A stretch of DNA of 64,000 bases from Sweltsa coloradensis (Eukaryota; Arthropoda; Insecta; Plecoptera; Chloroperlidae). Position 1 is the stretch's first letter; every line of letters begins with the position of its first letter. The stretch spans positions 62,001-126,000 of the forward strand of contig JAMZAV010000157.1 of the NCBI GenBank assembly GCA_024449915.1, in the 5' to 3' direction. This document shows, piece by piece, positions 37,117 to 48,735 of the stretch. The notes beneath the pieces are model-generated. The model saw only the letters and a program-made list of their open reading frames with translations. It had not been told where the DNA came from and searched no databases. The position numbers and the translations under genes were made by a program.

Positions 37117-39539
37117 AAGCCAAACAAGTTAACAAGTGAAAAACAAGTGAAAGCTATTTCCTGAGCACATTTGCTTATCATCGTGCCGTCTTCACAGCTT
37201 TCCGAGTAAACCGAAAAATGATATGCGCCACGACACCAGTTCACCCCCAAGCCTGTGCCGCAGCAAATAACCTATTTTGTTTTCAAAAGAACTACCTTTG
37301 AATTGGATTGTGATGACGTGAAAATAATTATTACTTACATACCATTTTTTTCATAGCTGCATGGAAATGTTTATTAACGATCATGATATATTTTTGTGCA
37401 CAATTCAACGATATACTCTTGTTTGATATTGGGGGGGGGGGGCAAAACTATAGTCCTGCCCCCCCTTGATTTCGCAGGGGGGCAAGTACTCTCTGCCACC
37501 CGGCTATGTATCAAAATATTTCTAATATTATACCAGTTGACTGTGGTTGGTGTGGGTTTCAACTTTGAAACATAATTTCAGATTTTACTAATTCTGTATT
37601 TGATTAAATTTATTACTAAACAACGTGGAATTTTGTTTGAGGTTTCCATCATCGTTTGGATTTATTTGCATTTATTACTGACCAAGTTGTATGACTACCA
37701 GTACATATCTATTGAGTTTTAGGGATTCATAATAATGTATATTCGAAAATTTTATAATTAAACAACAATAAGTATAATTTACGATTAATTAACTTCATTA
37801 ATTTTTTCATGCTATATCCTAAAAGAATAAGCTTTCTGTTATTTTTGGACTTAACTTACTGAAAGGTTGCAAGAACGTAGTTTGGGCACATGGACCATAA
37901 CATTTGGATTCTTTATGGTTAAAGTAGTGTCAACATAAAATCTATCATTGAGCCAATACCAACAACAGACAGAATGTCCGCATGAATTGACTTTGGTGAA
38001 AACATTGTTCATCTAATGCGTTAAGTGAAATTTGTATGTATTGCTCCGTTTCGATTGCACCTAGAAGAAACGTTACATTTCTACGTTTAAACGTTTCAAA
38101 AATTCTCTGAAATTACATGCATAATCTGTTTAGCAGTATGTTTTATAGGGAGAGAGAAAAATACCGAATAATTGAACTGAAAATTAAAACAAAATACAGA
38201 GGCTGTATTTTCATTTCATTAAACAAAATATTTCAAAATACATTATTATTTGCAGCAAAATACAAGATTTTTTTCTCCACAAATAACCTGATATCACCAG
38301 CGTGTGGCAGGAAGTTACGACAATCATTGGTACATTGCTCCGAGATTGCTTAGGTTTATGCAATGGTATTAGTGATTATTACAATTATTATATATTTTAC
38401 TTCAATCAATGTCCTGTGGATAAACCTTTAAAAAAAGTGAAACCTGCCCATAGCAATTAATGTACTTCCTTTTTCCTACGGATACCTAGCCACAATCAGG
38501 CTAGTAATCCATGTATAATAATCATTTATAGGCATTGGGAAACCACACCGTTAATATTATATATCTTACATCCTATATTACAAGATTATTGTTGTTTATA
38601 CTTCGATAAACTGCAGTTCAGGATACTAATAATCTGCTTACATGAATGTTAGATTTAAGTTAAACAAAAAGTAGGCCTACAACAAACAAAGAATAAAACG
38701 TCCCGAATCCGAATATCACATTCATTTTATAAAGTGTAAATCGATTGAATATGGGTTAATTTTTAATAAAAAATCTTAGACGCTCAGTTAGACCTTCAGT
38801 TGTAGTCTTACCGTTTCAAGGTGATAACACTAGAATTGAAACTATCCATAATATTGATATTCAGAAATTAATAAATCTCTTAGTCCGTATAGGCGATGAA
38901 ATAGCAAACATCAGTTAGTAGGGAGGTGCGTATAATATAACTACCTAAAACTAGAGGCGAGGTTTGGCAGTCGTCATTGTGAAACCTCCCTTCGACGACC
39001 ACCACAACGACAACAAAGAGTAAAGACGATGACAACCACGACGAGGGAACCCCTTGCTGTGGCTGGTTCTGTCTACGAAGGGTATTTCCTCGGTCCATTC
39101 CACATCTTCTAAGCTAAAGTAGAGTGATGCATCATAACCTAACTGTTGACGCGCCCTTAAACCAAATAAATCAAACCCATCGTTCAAAATAAATGTTGAT
39201 ATTAAAGTTAGAACATCTATTGCAAGTGAGCGGTAAAGATGATACTATATCTAATTCAGTTCCTTTCCTACAAACGATGCATTTTCTGTTTTCCAGCTTT
39301 TCCAACAATAATAAATCGGATGTTGCAATACCGTTACATAATGATTAAAACAAGAATTGCATGATTGTTAATTTCCCATTCGATTAATCGCATTTTATGA
39401 AACAATTAATTACACTCTAGATAAACGCATTGTTAATCTGAAGTTTAATCCGCAATTGCAAACATTTTATTTTTTAAATAGTCGCCTTCCTCTTAGGTCG
39501 AGGGCTGAATGGGGTAGGGGATAGAGAGGGCGATGGGGG
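37117..39539. other. Unannotated stretch upstream of the peptide gene
   Basis: A G run lies at 37431-37442. No exon recognised. Positions 39300-39470 are rich in taat/attaa words and end in a G-rich patch just before the TATA box, plausibly the gene's proximal regulatory region. Confidence 0.35.
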
Positions 39540-39571
39540 TATATAACCAGGGTCCAACTTCTCGCTACTCA
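39540..39571 (+). promoter_or_regulatory. TATA-box promoter of the peptide gene
   Basis: TATATAA at 39540-39546 is preceded by a G-rich stretch. An initiator-like ctactcaaat lies 30 bp downstream (A at 39571). The predicted 5' leader of about 72 nt contains no ATG before 39643. Confidence 0.75.
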
Positions 39572-39642
39572 AATCACTTCCTTGGAGTGACCCAAGTGTT
39601 CTTGTTTCTCGTCTTGAAGCGAATCTGTCCGGAACTGCAGCA

Positions 39643-42600
39643 ATGAGGGTCTGGCTGTTGAGTCTAGTGGTCGTCTTGGTGGTTGTGGCGGGGACTCAAG
39701 GTAATATCACTTGCTTAACATCTGTGTAACTCTTTTATGCGATTTGGAACCAAATTTCAACTTTAATTAATGTAATTTATTGGTTTTACCTAAACTATTT
39801 ATTATCTAGTGCAACCTGGATTCAGTTTCCGGTTGTTTGCAACCCTAATTTTATTTTGGTGGTGGGATAGTCTAAATAAATAACTCAATGAGTTCGTTTT
39901 TATAGTCTACCCCCTTAAAAGTCACATAACTGATTTTCCTTGGGAGACTTATTTTTAAAGCCAACCAAGCCAACCAAGCTGGCGCCGACGCCAGCGACGA
40001 GCAAACAGTGATCAACCAGAGACCTGTATAGATCTATTGAAGCAAGAAAAATTTGAGTATTTAAAATTTATTTGTTTATTTATTATCAAATTGGAATTCA
40101 AATTCAGTAGTCCTCTTTTTTAACCTTCTGAGTTGATGTCATGCAAAAGGGGGTAGTTTTTTTTACCACATAATCTATAGCATAATAATACACTAAAAAG
40201 ACCGTTAAAAATTATATTTTGTAACTGTGACTTTACACGAATTTTCAAATTTTTGATCCAGAAATTGTTGAAAATTGGCATTTTGTGAAATTTCTTAAAT
40301 CGGCTTTAACCTGTTTCTCTTTTGTTCCACATAGATACTAGAGCATCGTACCAATCTAAAATGACCCTTTATAACATCGTGTCTTGAAACTGTGCATAAA
40401 TATACACTAAATACGCAAAAATATGCAATCCAAAATCACACCCATTCTTGGTAATCAGCATATTTTGACCGAACGACTTGCCCAAATTACAAAACAAAAA
40501 TAGAGGATTTACAGAAAATGCTGTAGAGTATGTCAATAATTGCCAATTTTTTTTTTTATCAAACTCCTCCAAGGCCACGGTGCATAAAGATCGTCCCCAT
40601 GTTATTTCTTATGGGAGATTTTTGTCGATGGGACCTAGCTCGAAAAATACCAAGTTTTGACAAAAAATACGGATAATTTTGGACCCAATAATTTACCTTG
40701 TTATTTCTAAATTCATAACTAGTTAGCCTGAATAAAATATTTTTATTTAGTTTAGAGGGTGAATATCCCTAAATTGACGAAACGTCACAGAGTTGTACGT
40801 CTCGGTCCGGTAGTCGGGAGTGGTGTTTCATTTTAAGCCGGAAACCGTAGTCTCCCCGTGGAAACAGCAAGGGGTACACCATCGGGTCGAGTGTACCGCC
40901 AAGGATGTCGACCCTGTTTTAATGGCTAATTCTTTGCAACTAAAAATTGTTAATAGTATGATAGTATAGAATTGTATTCATTAACGCTCATACGAAAACG
41001 AAATATAGTAATGGAATTAGCAACCATTTAGTTCAGTCTCCAGAAACCGGAGCGTTTTGCCATTTTTTTAATCCAAAATTTTTGTCTTAAATGTATATAT
41101 TTTTATGGTTAGAATACTATATATTTTCAAGTAAAACACAAGTATTACATTCCCTCACTGCTATGTTTGTTTTCACACTCTTCCATCGACTAACAAGACG
41201 ATTTGTGTGAGGCCCCTATAAATTAATTTATTTGAGAATATATTTCATTATTAAGCGATATATTGGTTTAATAAAATTAACGCCTCTACCTCAAAACCCA
41301 AAATTTTATTGTTACTACATAAGTGTGTATAATTTTGCCAGTAGGAGTAAAAATGTAACTAATGTAAGAAATTGACCAAAAGCTAAAAACACATTTCACA
41401 CATACCCATATTCTTGGACAAATTTATGACACAATGAGTAGCCACACAATTATCTTCCATAAAAGTTGGGTAAACTTGTGAATAAAGGTAAAAGATCGAA
41501 TGGTCTGATGAAAATAAAATTACATAATATTATATTATTAGGTTCAACCTTTTCTATATTGTTATATTCAAGCATCTTCTTGGGAATATCCTAGAATATT
41601 TTCATTCATTTTTTTTGCCAAAAACTACGTATCTACATAAAAACCACAAGTTGTTTTATATTTTATTTGGAAATTTGGGACATTTTTTTTAGTTAATGGG
41701 TCGAGATCATCTGCAACATTTATTCAATGACTTAGAAAACGAGTTCGTAACGTATTGCTGGAATAATTTGTGAAAAAGAAGTGGCCACAAGATACATTTA
41801 CATATATAAACCAATTAAAAAACTTGAAAGGTAACATATACCAATCACATTTTCATGTGGTCAAATTTGAATATTAAAATTAATATGCAGACATGTAGCT
41901 CTAATACCTTTCAATTTGGTGTTTTATAGATGGCATTTGACTGCACTTTTTAACCCCCACCCCCTCTTTAATTTTCAAAATTGTTACTAATGTTTTTAAA
42001 AAGCATTCACTCATCATTTTGCACCATCATCATCTTCACAACAATGTTCATAACCATTTATTTCCTTTGTTTAATGTCATATTCAACATAGCCTATGTAC
42101 TATGAATTGAATACGTCACTGGCCTTTATATTATGCTAACAATGTGTATTTTTCACTTTCAGGAAACATTGATCGACAGGCTCGTTTGGCAGTGTAAGTA
42201 TTTCACACGGTTTATAATACGCTAATAAAAGCTAGCGAGAGATTAATTAAAGCTAATTTTTAATCAAACTCTGCAAGTTATTCTACGTAAATGTCCTTAT
42301 TTCAGGTTTGGTGCTGGACAAGGCTTGTTGAACGAGCAGCCTGATGCCATGAGAGTCAGCCGTAATGAACAAACGCGTAAGTCAAGATTCTAGCAGTTAT
42401 GTAATATGTACATTGTAATTATTCTTATTTTTAAAATTATTCAACTACTATATTTCTAAAATCTGTGCAATTTTGTGAAATGTGAATGGTATAAAAGTTC
42501 ATGTACCGTATAACTAAATCTGATGGATTTAATAATACATATGTGTGGTGCTTCTAGCATCCTACCCCTGACGTTGGTAGACAATTATTTATTTTAGAGG

Positions 42601-44145
42601 TGAAAATATTCCACTATTATATTCGGTAGTATTTTCAACTACAGAATAAATTAATGAAATTTAATCATTAATTAAAATCCGATTAAAATCACTACTGTTT
42701 GTATTTGGGATGCAAATTACGGAGGATAGTTCTAACCAATCTATGCAAAACCTACAAGGCACTTCTCGATTTTGTGTATTGCGTTATGTGTGAAATTACT
42801 ACTATTGGCAGTTGTTCTTCCTGTAACCGCACGTGAATATCTCAAAATCTGTTAGGTAAAATAGAATTTTAGTATGAGTGATGTAATTTAAATGAAAGGC
42901 ATTACCTCAGTAAAGTCTCGCTTGGCCAACTAGTAAATGTATAGTATAGTATGTAGTAGACGGATAGTTTGCTTATTCATGATGATATTTGTTGCTTAAC
43001 GGCTCTTAATGCACTAAGGCTATTTGAGACGAATACACAATCCTATTTCTTATGCGGGATACGAACCCACGTCCTCGTGAAGCCATACGTTTCGTATGTG
43101 CCACCGCCGACAACTCTACTTGTTCATAATAATATGTTTTGTGACCTTAATGTCCCTAGATGTCCCTAAAATCCCGTCTTTATTTCAACCGTTTTCGTTA
43201 ATTTTCTACCCCTTTGTCATGTGAGAATGATATGTTTATATTTATGCTATATTCAAAACTATACAAATGTTTCTCTTAGATCCACCCATTCATTATCATA
43301 CCAGCTTATTTTCACTGAATTGAGAACCCAAATCCCAAATCCCAAATCACATTTCTTATTGAAGGTATTTGCCCCTGGAACCTAACTCAGATTTACCAGA
43401 ATTGACTATTTTTCCCATGTTAAGGAACTAGAATGTTAACTACTATTTCAAAAGGTAATCACTCCATTGTTAATGTTTATCTCACTAAAATTGTTGTTCT
43501 GTGTCTTTCAGATGAGACGGTGCGTGAAAAAAGACGCAGATAGTAAGTATTGTGTTTTTTCATTTATGTTCATCCTATCCTTCAAAGGATTCGTAGCCTT
43601 GTTCAGTGTAATATTTAAATTAAGGTAATATTTAAATTAAGTAAATTTTAATTTAAAATTATTTCCATATAGCATACCAAATTTGTAATGTGTTTAAATT
43701 TTATTTATTTGTTTTGTTTTTAATTTATTGAAATGGATATTAAATTTATATACAATATTTTAAATATCGATTTCAAAACAGCGCCTCAATAGATCAGTTA
43801 TAATATATCAAATACGACCAACTCTTTGTTTGGCTAGCAGAGAATTGCAGACACTTTTGTATTTATATAATTATTGTGAAGATTCTCCAAAAAAGGTGTC
43901 ACCACTATCACATTTAATGACGAACATATTTTTTTTAAATTTTGCTTCACATTAAAATGTTTCATTTTTGTCAATATGCTAGATAAAGTATTAAATAATT
44001 TGAGAGGTGTTCCAGTGCTAAATTCATTTAGACGTATTTGTAATTAATTATCTATAATTAAATATGATTTATGTTTTGTTCCAGCTGTTTCAGTAATCCC
44101 GGAATTTGTGGACGAAGGAGCGTTCTTAGAACCCCCGAAGTTTAG
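39643..44145 (+). CDS. Five-exon precursor of a small secreted cyclic, probably amidated peptide
   Basis: Exons 39643-39700, 42163-42193, 42306-42376, 43512-43542 and 44085-44145 have GT-AG borders, four of the five-base donors being gtaag/gtaat, and intron phases 1, 2, 1, 2. They join to 83 codons plus TAG. Residues 1-19 are a signal peptide (MRVWLLSLVVVLVVVAGTQ). Residues 20-59 form a hydrophilic propeptide with LLNEQPDAMRVS. KRRR (about 60-63) is a proprotein-convertase site. Then comes YCFSNPGICGRR: two Cys six residues apart, Gly as amide donor and a dibasic site, followed by an 8-residue tail. Predicted product: a disulfide-closed nonapeptide ending in Cys-amide. Spacing and the central Asn-Pro resemble allatostatin-C (C-x6-C); the Cys-amide end resembles CCAP; an antimicrobial hairpin is also possible. 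Function is not established. The start has G at -3 and is the first ATG after the promoter. Confidence 0.82.
40146..40788 (-). mobile_element. Family C transposon inside intron 1 of the peptide gene
   Basis: Inverted relative to the copy at 7945-8583, with co-linear matches throughout (for example gggacctagctcgaaaaat, gcatattttgaccgaac, gtgtcttgaaactgtg and ttttaccacataatctat). It adds about 640 bp to the 2.46-kb intron and carries no splice-competent ORF that I recognise. Confidence 0.7.
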
Positions 44146-44205
44146 AAGAGGACGAAGTAATATTGTGTTCCTTGGCAAACTTAACAAAGAATGTAAATGA
44201 ATAAC

Positions 44206-44211
44206 AATAAA
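44206..44211 (+). terminator. Poly(A) signal of the peptide gene
   Basis: AATAAA 61 bp after the stop codon, followed at 44229-44250 by a T/GT-rich stretch (tatgtagtattgttcttt) fit for a downstream element. Predicted 3' UTR about 80 nt. Confidence 0.8.
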
Positions 44212-44259
44212 ATGCTTCTTTGACCGACTATGTAGTATTGTTCTTTACTAGGTGCAGAA

Positions 44260-45654
44260 CGCCACCTGTAGGGCGGTGGTCCTTCAGATAAACTCAACCT
44301 CATATCCCCTCAATGTTTCTCATAACAAGATAACGAGCAGTAACAACAATACAGAGGGACACGGCGATTCTGATAACAATGCCATATCTAAGTCTTTCTC
44401 TATCTTTATAAATAGCAGACCTGTGGTTTCTTTGACAAGCTTTGACCTATGTAGGAGACAAGTTTGAAATGTAGAAATGTCTGTCTTATAGACATTTGCA
44501 CATACCCTTCCTAAACAATATTTTAAAGATTCAAGTTGTGAGCAGAAAATTAGAGTTCAAAATGTGTGCAGTGTACCAGAACGCATGGGAAATTCTCTGG
44601 ATTTCGTTATGATTACTGATGAAACTATTTCAATATTTTTTTATTTATTTATTAACTTTTTGTCCTATTGGCACGGGGAATTTTTTTTTTATAATAAAAA
44701 AATGTATAACCAGATTAAAATTTCAAAGTTGATGTACATTGTAATGGGCGTGGGGTCTGAAATGGTTAAATAGACACTTAACGTTGTACAAAAAGCTGAA
44801 CCGAGCTCATCAAACCATCAAAAATCCACGATCCAACCTCCTGGACACATTCGTTCAGGTCCGAGTTAATCCAGCACTAATGAAGTGCAAACACGTGGTG
44901 AATGCACCACACTGACTGACCCTGGTTTGAACTCGGTGAACCATCGGGAGAGAGCTAGCTGGCGCACGATTAGAGTCGCGCTATCACACAAGCGGTGCAC
45001 AAGCTATTTGTTTATCGGCGTCATACGGGCGCGTGCCCATTCATTAGGCGATAAACAAAACAATTATATGGTGAGGTGAGGTGATTAGCATTGCTGGATT
45101 TACAGATGTGTTAGTTTAGTTTTAGAATGGAAATTTAAATTCGCCAGTTACCTCTGTTATAAGTTGACAAGAAATGCATCCAATAATTTTGGATTTGGAT
45201 TTGGTTATAAATGTGTAAATAAGTATAATATTTTGTTACATTCTGACTTTTAAGTAATCAACAAGTTGTTGAAACATACACTTATAACAGATGTTCGTAA
45301 GATTAACCCAGATAAATTTTAATTTATAATAATATAACCAAATACACTGAAATATAACCTCGGTCACTTACTTAAAATTTATTTGGTTTGCCAAGATCGT
45401 GTTTTCGGTTGTTCCCATTTGATTAACATGGTAAATGTAACATTATGTTTATTTGCGAAGATCTTATTTTGAGGTTCCCCGAAAGTAAAGCACTCTCTTT
45501 AAGTACTCACAGTTTTGTGGCGTAACGATAGTTTGTGAAACATTTCCAAGGATTATTTAAAAATTAAATCCTTGAAATAACAATTTATGAGTGAGAATCA
45601 ACTGGGACATAACCTTTACTCATTTTTAAAAAATGTCATTAGTCGGTTGATTAA
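44260..45654. other. Unannotated stretch downstream of the peptide gene
   Basis: 44775-45065 is a CpG-richer block with tgtttatcggcg and gcgataaacaaaac (Forkhead/GATA-like, inverted with respect to each other) and cacgtggtg; candidate regulatory element. The rest is AT-rich without recognised features. Confidence 0.35.
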
Positions 45655-45905
45655 ACGAGGGGTTGATTAAACGAGGGAGCGGAGCGACCGAGTGTCTCCA
45701 TTCAACTCAAACGGCTCTCATTCTGTGATTCTGTATGTCTGCCTGTCTATCTATCTGTCTGTCTGTCTATACGTCGAAAATCAGGCGAACCGCTGAACAG
45801 ATTTCGCTGAAATTTTAAACAGACATCCGGTACAAGTTTACTTAGAACTTAACAAAATCAGCTAGATCCATTGCGATTTAATCCTTCAATAAATAAAAAT
45901 GTAAT
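45650..45905 (+). repeat. Dispersed repeat with gcggagcgaccgag start and (TCTG)n core
   Basis: The tandem doublet gattaaacgagg/gattaaacgaggg is followed by gcggagcgaccgagtg, a ctgtctatctatctgtctg tract and gaaccgctgaacagatttcg. This architecture (gcgaagcga phrase, TCTG/CTGT tract, 'gaaccg-atttc' phrase) is common to non-autonomous elements in many invertebrate genomes. Class not assigned. Confidence 0.5.
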
Positions 45906-46182
45906 TTTTAAAAATATCGATAACATTTGCTTAGTAGCAGCTAGCGTTACGAGAACTGCCTGGTTGGCATGACATAGTGGTAAGCATTTAGCCTACCGCA
46001 CGGAAGGTTGAGGTGCGATGCCCATTGGTTAGAACTTTTTTTATATTTTTACACCCACATATTATTTTTGAGGGGTGTTAAATGGGAAATAAAAATTAGA
46101 TGATTTTGTTTTATCTTGGAAATTTGTTAATGTTTCACACTAATACGTTTCGAACACGATTCGCATTTTGAAAATTTAAATT

Positions 46183-46366
46183 ACTAGGAAAACGCCAAAG
46201 TCGTTGTTAAACGAGTGAGTGAGCCAAGTGTTGAGTACCCGGGAACATCCCATTTCCTCCCATATACCCAAGGCTGGATCTAGCCCAGTATGGGGAATGA
46301 TACCGGGTACTATATACACATGGCGCTCACTCACTCGTTTAACAACGACTTTGGCGTTTCCCTAGT
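46183..46366. mobile_element. 184-bp near-complete palindrome (MITE)
   Basis: The left arm 46183-46225 (actaggaaaacgccaaagtc...gagtgagtgagcc) is the inverse of 46322-46366. The middle is also partly palindromic (gagtacccgggaac against ataccgggtact). Its first 20 bases match the 5' end of family A elements at 20052 and 54752. Confidence 0.85.
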
Positions 46367-46499
46367 GTAAAGTTGATTTTATGGAAATAAATTTAGAAAT
46401 TAAATAACCTATCTTGGCCGGGTATCATACCTGGGTGGGGTGTCCCGATTTCGGGTCGGATCTATGATGCGATTTAACAATCATTTAGTTAGTCGAAAA

Positions 46500-46757
46500 C
46501 CGACAGTGTTGGCTCGAGCGTTAAAAGCGCTTGACTCTGATTCGGGAGGTCCCTGGTTCAAATCCCGTCCCGTAGAGACCGGCAATTCTAACTGAAGATT
46601 TTTTCCAAGATTTTCCTCAGTCGTTAATGCGAATGCAAGGGATTGAGTCCTCTTAAACAATCCTCGGACAATTGTCCTATCCGGAACATACTTAGTTAGA
46701 CACCTGAAGAGGGGCATGAATTGCGCCCGCGGCAGGCTTCCCACAAAAATTATTATC
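46500..46757 (+). mobile_element. Full-length tRNA-derived SINE
   Basis: gacagtgttggctcgagcgt (box A region), ctggttcaaatcccg (box B), ccggcaattctaactgaag, gattttcctcagtcgttaat, gggattgagtcctcttaaac, ctatccggaacatacttag, cacctgaagaggggcatgaa and cggcaggcttcccac, then A-rich. A minus-strand ORF of 110 codons over this SINE is not a gene. Confidence 0.9.
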
Positions 46758-46849
46758 ATTAAGTCAAAATTATTGCCGATGGCCTCTTGTATCGGAGCAT
46801 CGTATGCAAGCAAGGAACCACCTCTCTCCTTATAGAATGTCGTATAAAA

Positions 46850-47170
46850 ACGCGTGTGAAAAGCGTGGCTTAGTCATGATTGTGCCCACTACTCTCTGCT
46901 AAGATGGAGGCGATTGCCGAGCGCTCAATTGGGTGTTACGGCGCTTTAATTGACGGCATCATCAGGGGAAGAACAGACGCTCGTTAACCCGGTGAGGGGG
47001 GGAGGGGGGGGGGAGACAGGGATGAGTAATCCACATTCTCTCTCGCTCACAATCACGCAATCTAGCCACTTACTGGTAGCCACGGGTGTTGTCGTTATAA
47101 CATCGCCATCACCATCAGTAGGTAGAAATATTATTGTCATTATCGTTTGCATAAATGGTGGGAACTGAAT
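46850..47170. promoter_or_regulatory. GC-richer block with homeodomain-like sites
   Basis: Contains gctcaattgggtg, gctttaattgacgg, a G run (46996-47013) and caatcacgcaatctagcc. ORFs on both strands are unrecognised. Candidate regulatory block only. Confidence 0.25.
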
Positions 47171-47504
47171 GGGAAAATTGAGTGAAAATGTGGGAAAACG
47201 TATTCAAGTCTCAACTATTTTTCTTCTTTTCACTTAATTTTATCAAAAAGTTTGTTTACATCGATTTTCCATACCGTATCAAATTAGTATTCTCGTTCAT
47301 TTTTAAATGCACAACTTCTATAAAATAAACTAATATTTATTGGATACGTGATCAAATCCTGTACAATTTCCCTTTGACATTTTCTCAAAAATATCCTAAA
47401 TTCTCTTAAGCCAAAGTTCTCAAGTTCAAGTATTATGAAGAAGTAGTAGTAAATTATAGTTTCACGACATTAACATAAAACTTAAATTTTAAATTTTTCC
47501 GTTG

Positions 47505-47700
47505 GAATTAAACCTGTTATAGGGTGCAATGTATGCCCCACTTCGGGTGAACTAGATATGTTGCTATATTGATCGGACAACTGTGAAGGGATGTCCGAGG
47601 GCTGTTTAAGAGGACTCAATTCTATAAAAAAAAACTTCAGTGAGGATTGCCGGTCCGGTCGGGAATTGAACCCGTGACCTTCCTGCCAACACTGTCTTTA
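47505..47700 (-). mobile_element. tRNA-derived SINE
   Basis: Minus strand: gggtgcaatgtatgcccc, ggacaactgtgaagggatgt, ctgtttaagaggactcaatt, gaggattgccggtccggtcg, aattgaacccgtgacc and gccaacactgtc. Confidence 0.85.
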
Positions 47701-48655
47701 AAATCGATTGATTATTGTTTTCCTCAATTTCAGTGATTCGTCAACACTCACGTAGGTGTAATTGATTTGAAAAAATTAAAATTTAATTGAAATTGAAAAA
47801 AAAGTTTTAAGCGTGGTGGCTCACCTATCTTCTACCAGCATAAATGTTTGCGTGTTCTACGTTGTTTGCTGTAATCCGCCTCCAATGCAAATCCTCCCCG
47901 CTTTGAGTGCCACCCTATACCCTACATCCATCCCCGTTGTTACCTAACCCATCATCTGTTTATTAAGTCAATCAAGTCACCAATTGGCAATTGCTGTACA
48001 TTATCAACTACCCTAACAACAGCGGCCGGGCGATGACTCGCCCCAAGAGAAGGGGTGGGGGGGGACTCATTAACATGACAGACCCTTGATCGTATTCCTT
48101 CACGGGTAATTAAACTATTAATACAGCTCGTGTGTAGCGTGGAACAGCATACGTGTGGGAAACAGTAACTATTCATTAGATGAAGTGGGCTGAGTAAACT
48201 GATAGTTTAGCTATTGTCTTGGGCAATGAGGCTCGTATTGATTTCGATTATGGAGGTCGTGGGCTTGAATCTAGCCGGTTGGGTTACTGGAAGTAAATGA
48301 TGCGATATTATTAGCCTTTTATCGTTGGTGTAATTTGAAGTTATTATGTTTCCTATAAGCATGAGAAAAAACAACAGAAAGAAAATGTCCCACTATATAG
48401 AAAAATAATTTTCCAAGTATTACTCAATGGTCTTATGCTACTTTATATTTCTCTTGATTAATATTTAATTTGGTGATTGTTATTTAATTCTGACCGGTTG
48501 GTTGAGTCCAATATCTACTAAAACTCTTAGTGGACTCGCGAGGAACCTGGATCCGGCGTGGATGTTTAGAGTACCTTGGTTGAGTGTAAGGTGAGATTCT
48601 TTAATGAATTAGGTTCGTAGGGTTATGCTAATATTGAAGTTAGAGCAATGTTCGA
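47701..48655. other. Unannotated stretch
   Basis: Nothing recognised, apart from a box-B-like gggcttgaatctagcc near 48265 that may belong to a decayed tRNA-derived repeat. Confidence 0.4.
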
Positions 48656-48663
48656 AAATATGT

Positions 48664-48735
48664 GTCCCGACCGGGGATCGAACCCGGGTCCTCCGCCTTA
48701 ACGTGGCGACCAAGTAAGCTATCGGTCCACTGGGT
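48664..48735 (-). pseudogene. tRNA-like relic
   Basis: On the minus strand the T-arm is perfect: ccggg, a 7-base ttcgatc loop, then cccgg, preceded by a cgcc/ggcg stem with a 7-base loop (acgttaa). The acceptor stem pairs at only about 5 of 7 positions and the D-arm does not close. Probably a tRNA pseudogene or an orphan SINE head of a family different from the common one here. Confidence 0.45.

Noticed and set aside
46481..46813. 110-codon minus-strand ORF
   Set aside because: It is the antisense of a full-length SINE; similar peptides arise from the other SINE copies.
48664..48735. Possible functional tRNA gene (minus)
   Set aside because: T-arm is perfect, but the acceptor stem has two mismatches and the D-arm does not form. 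Kept only as a relic.
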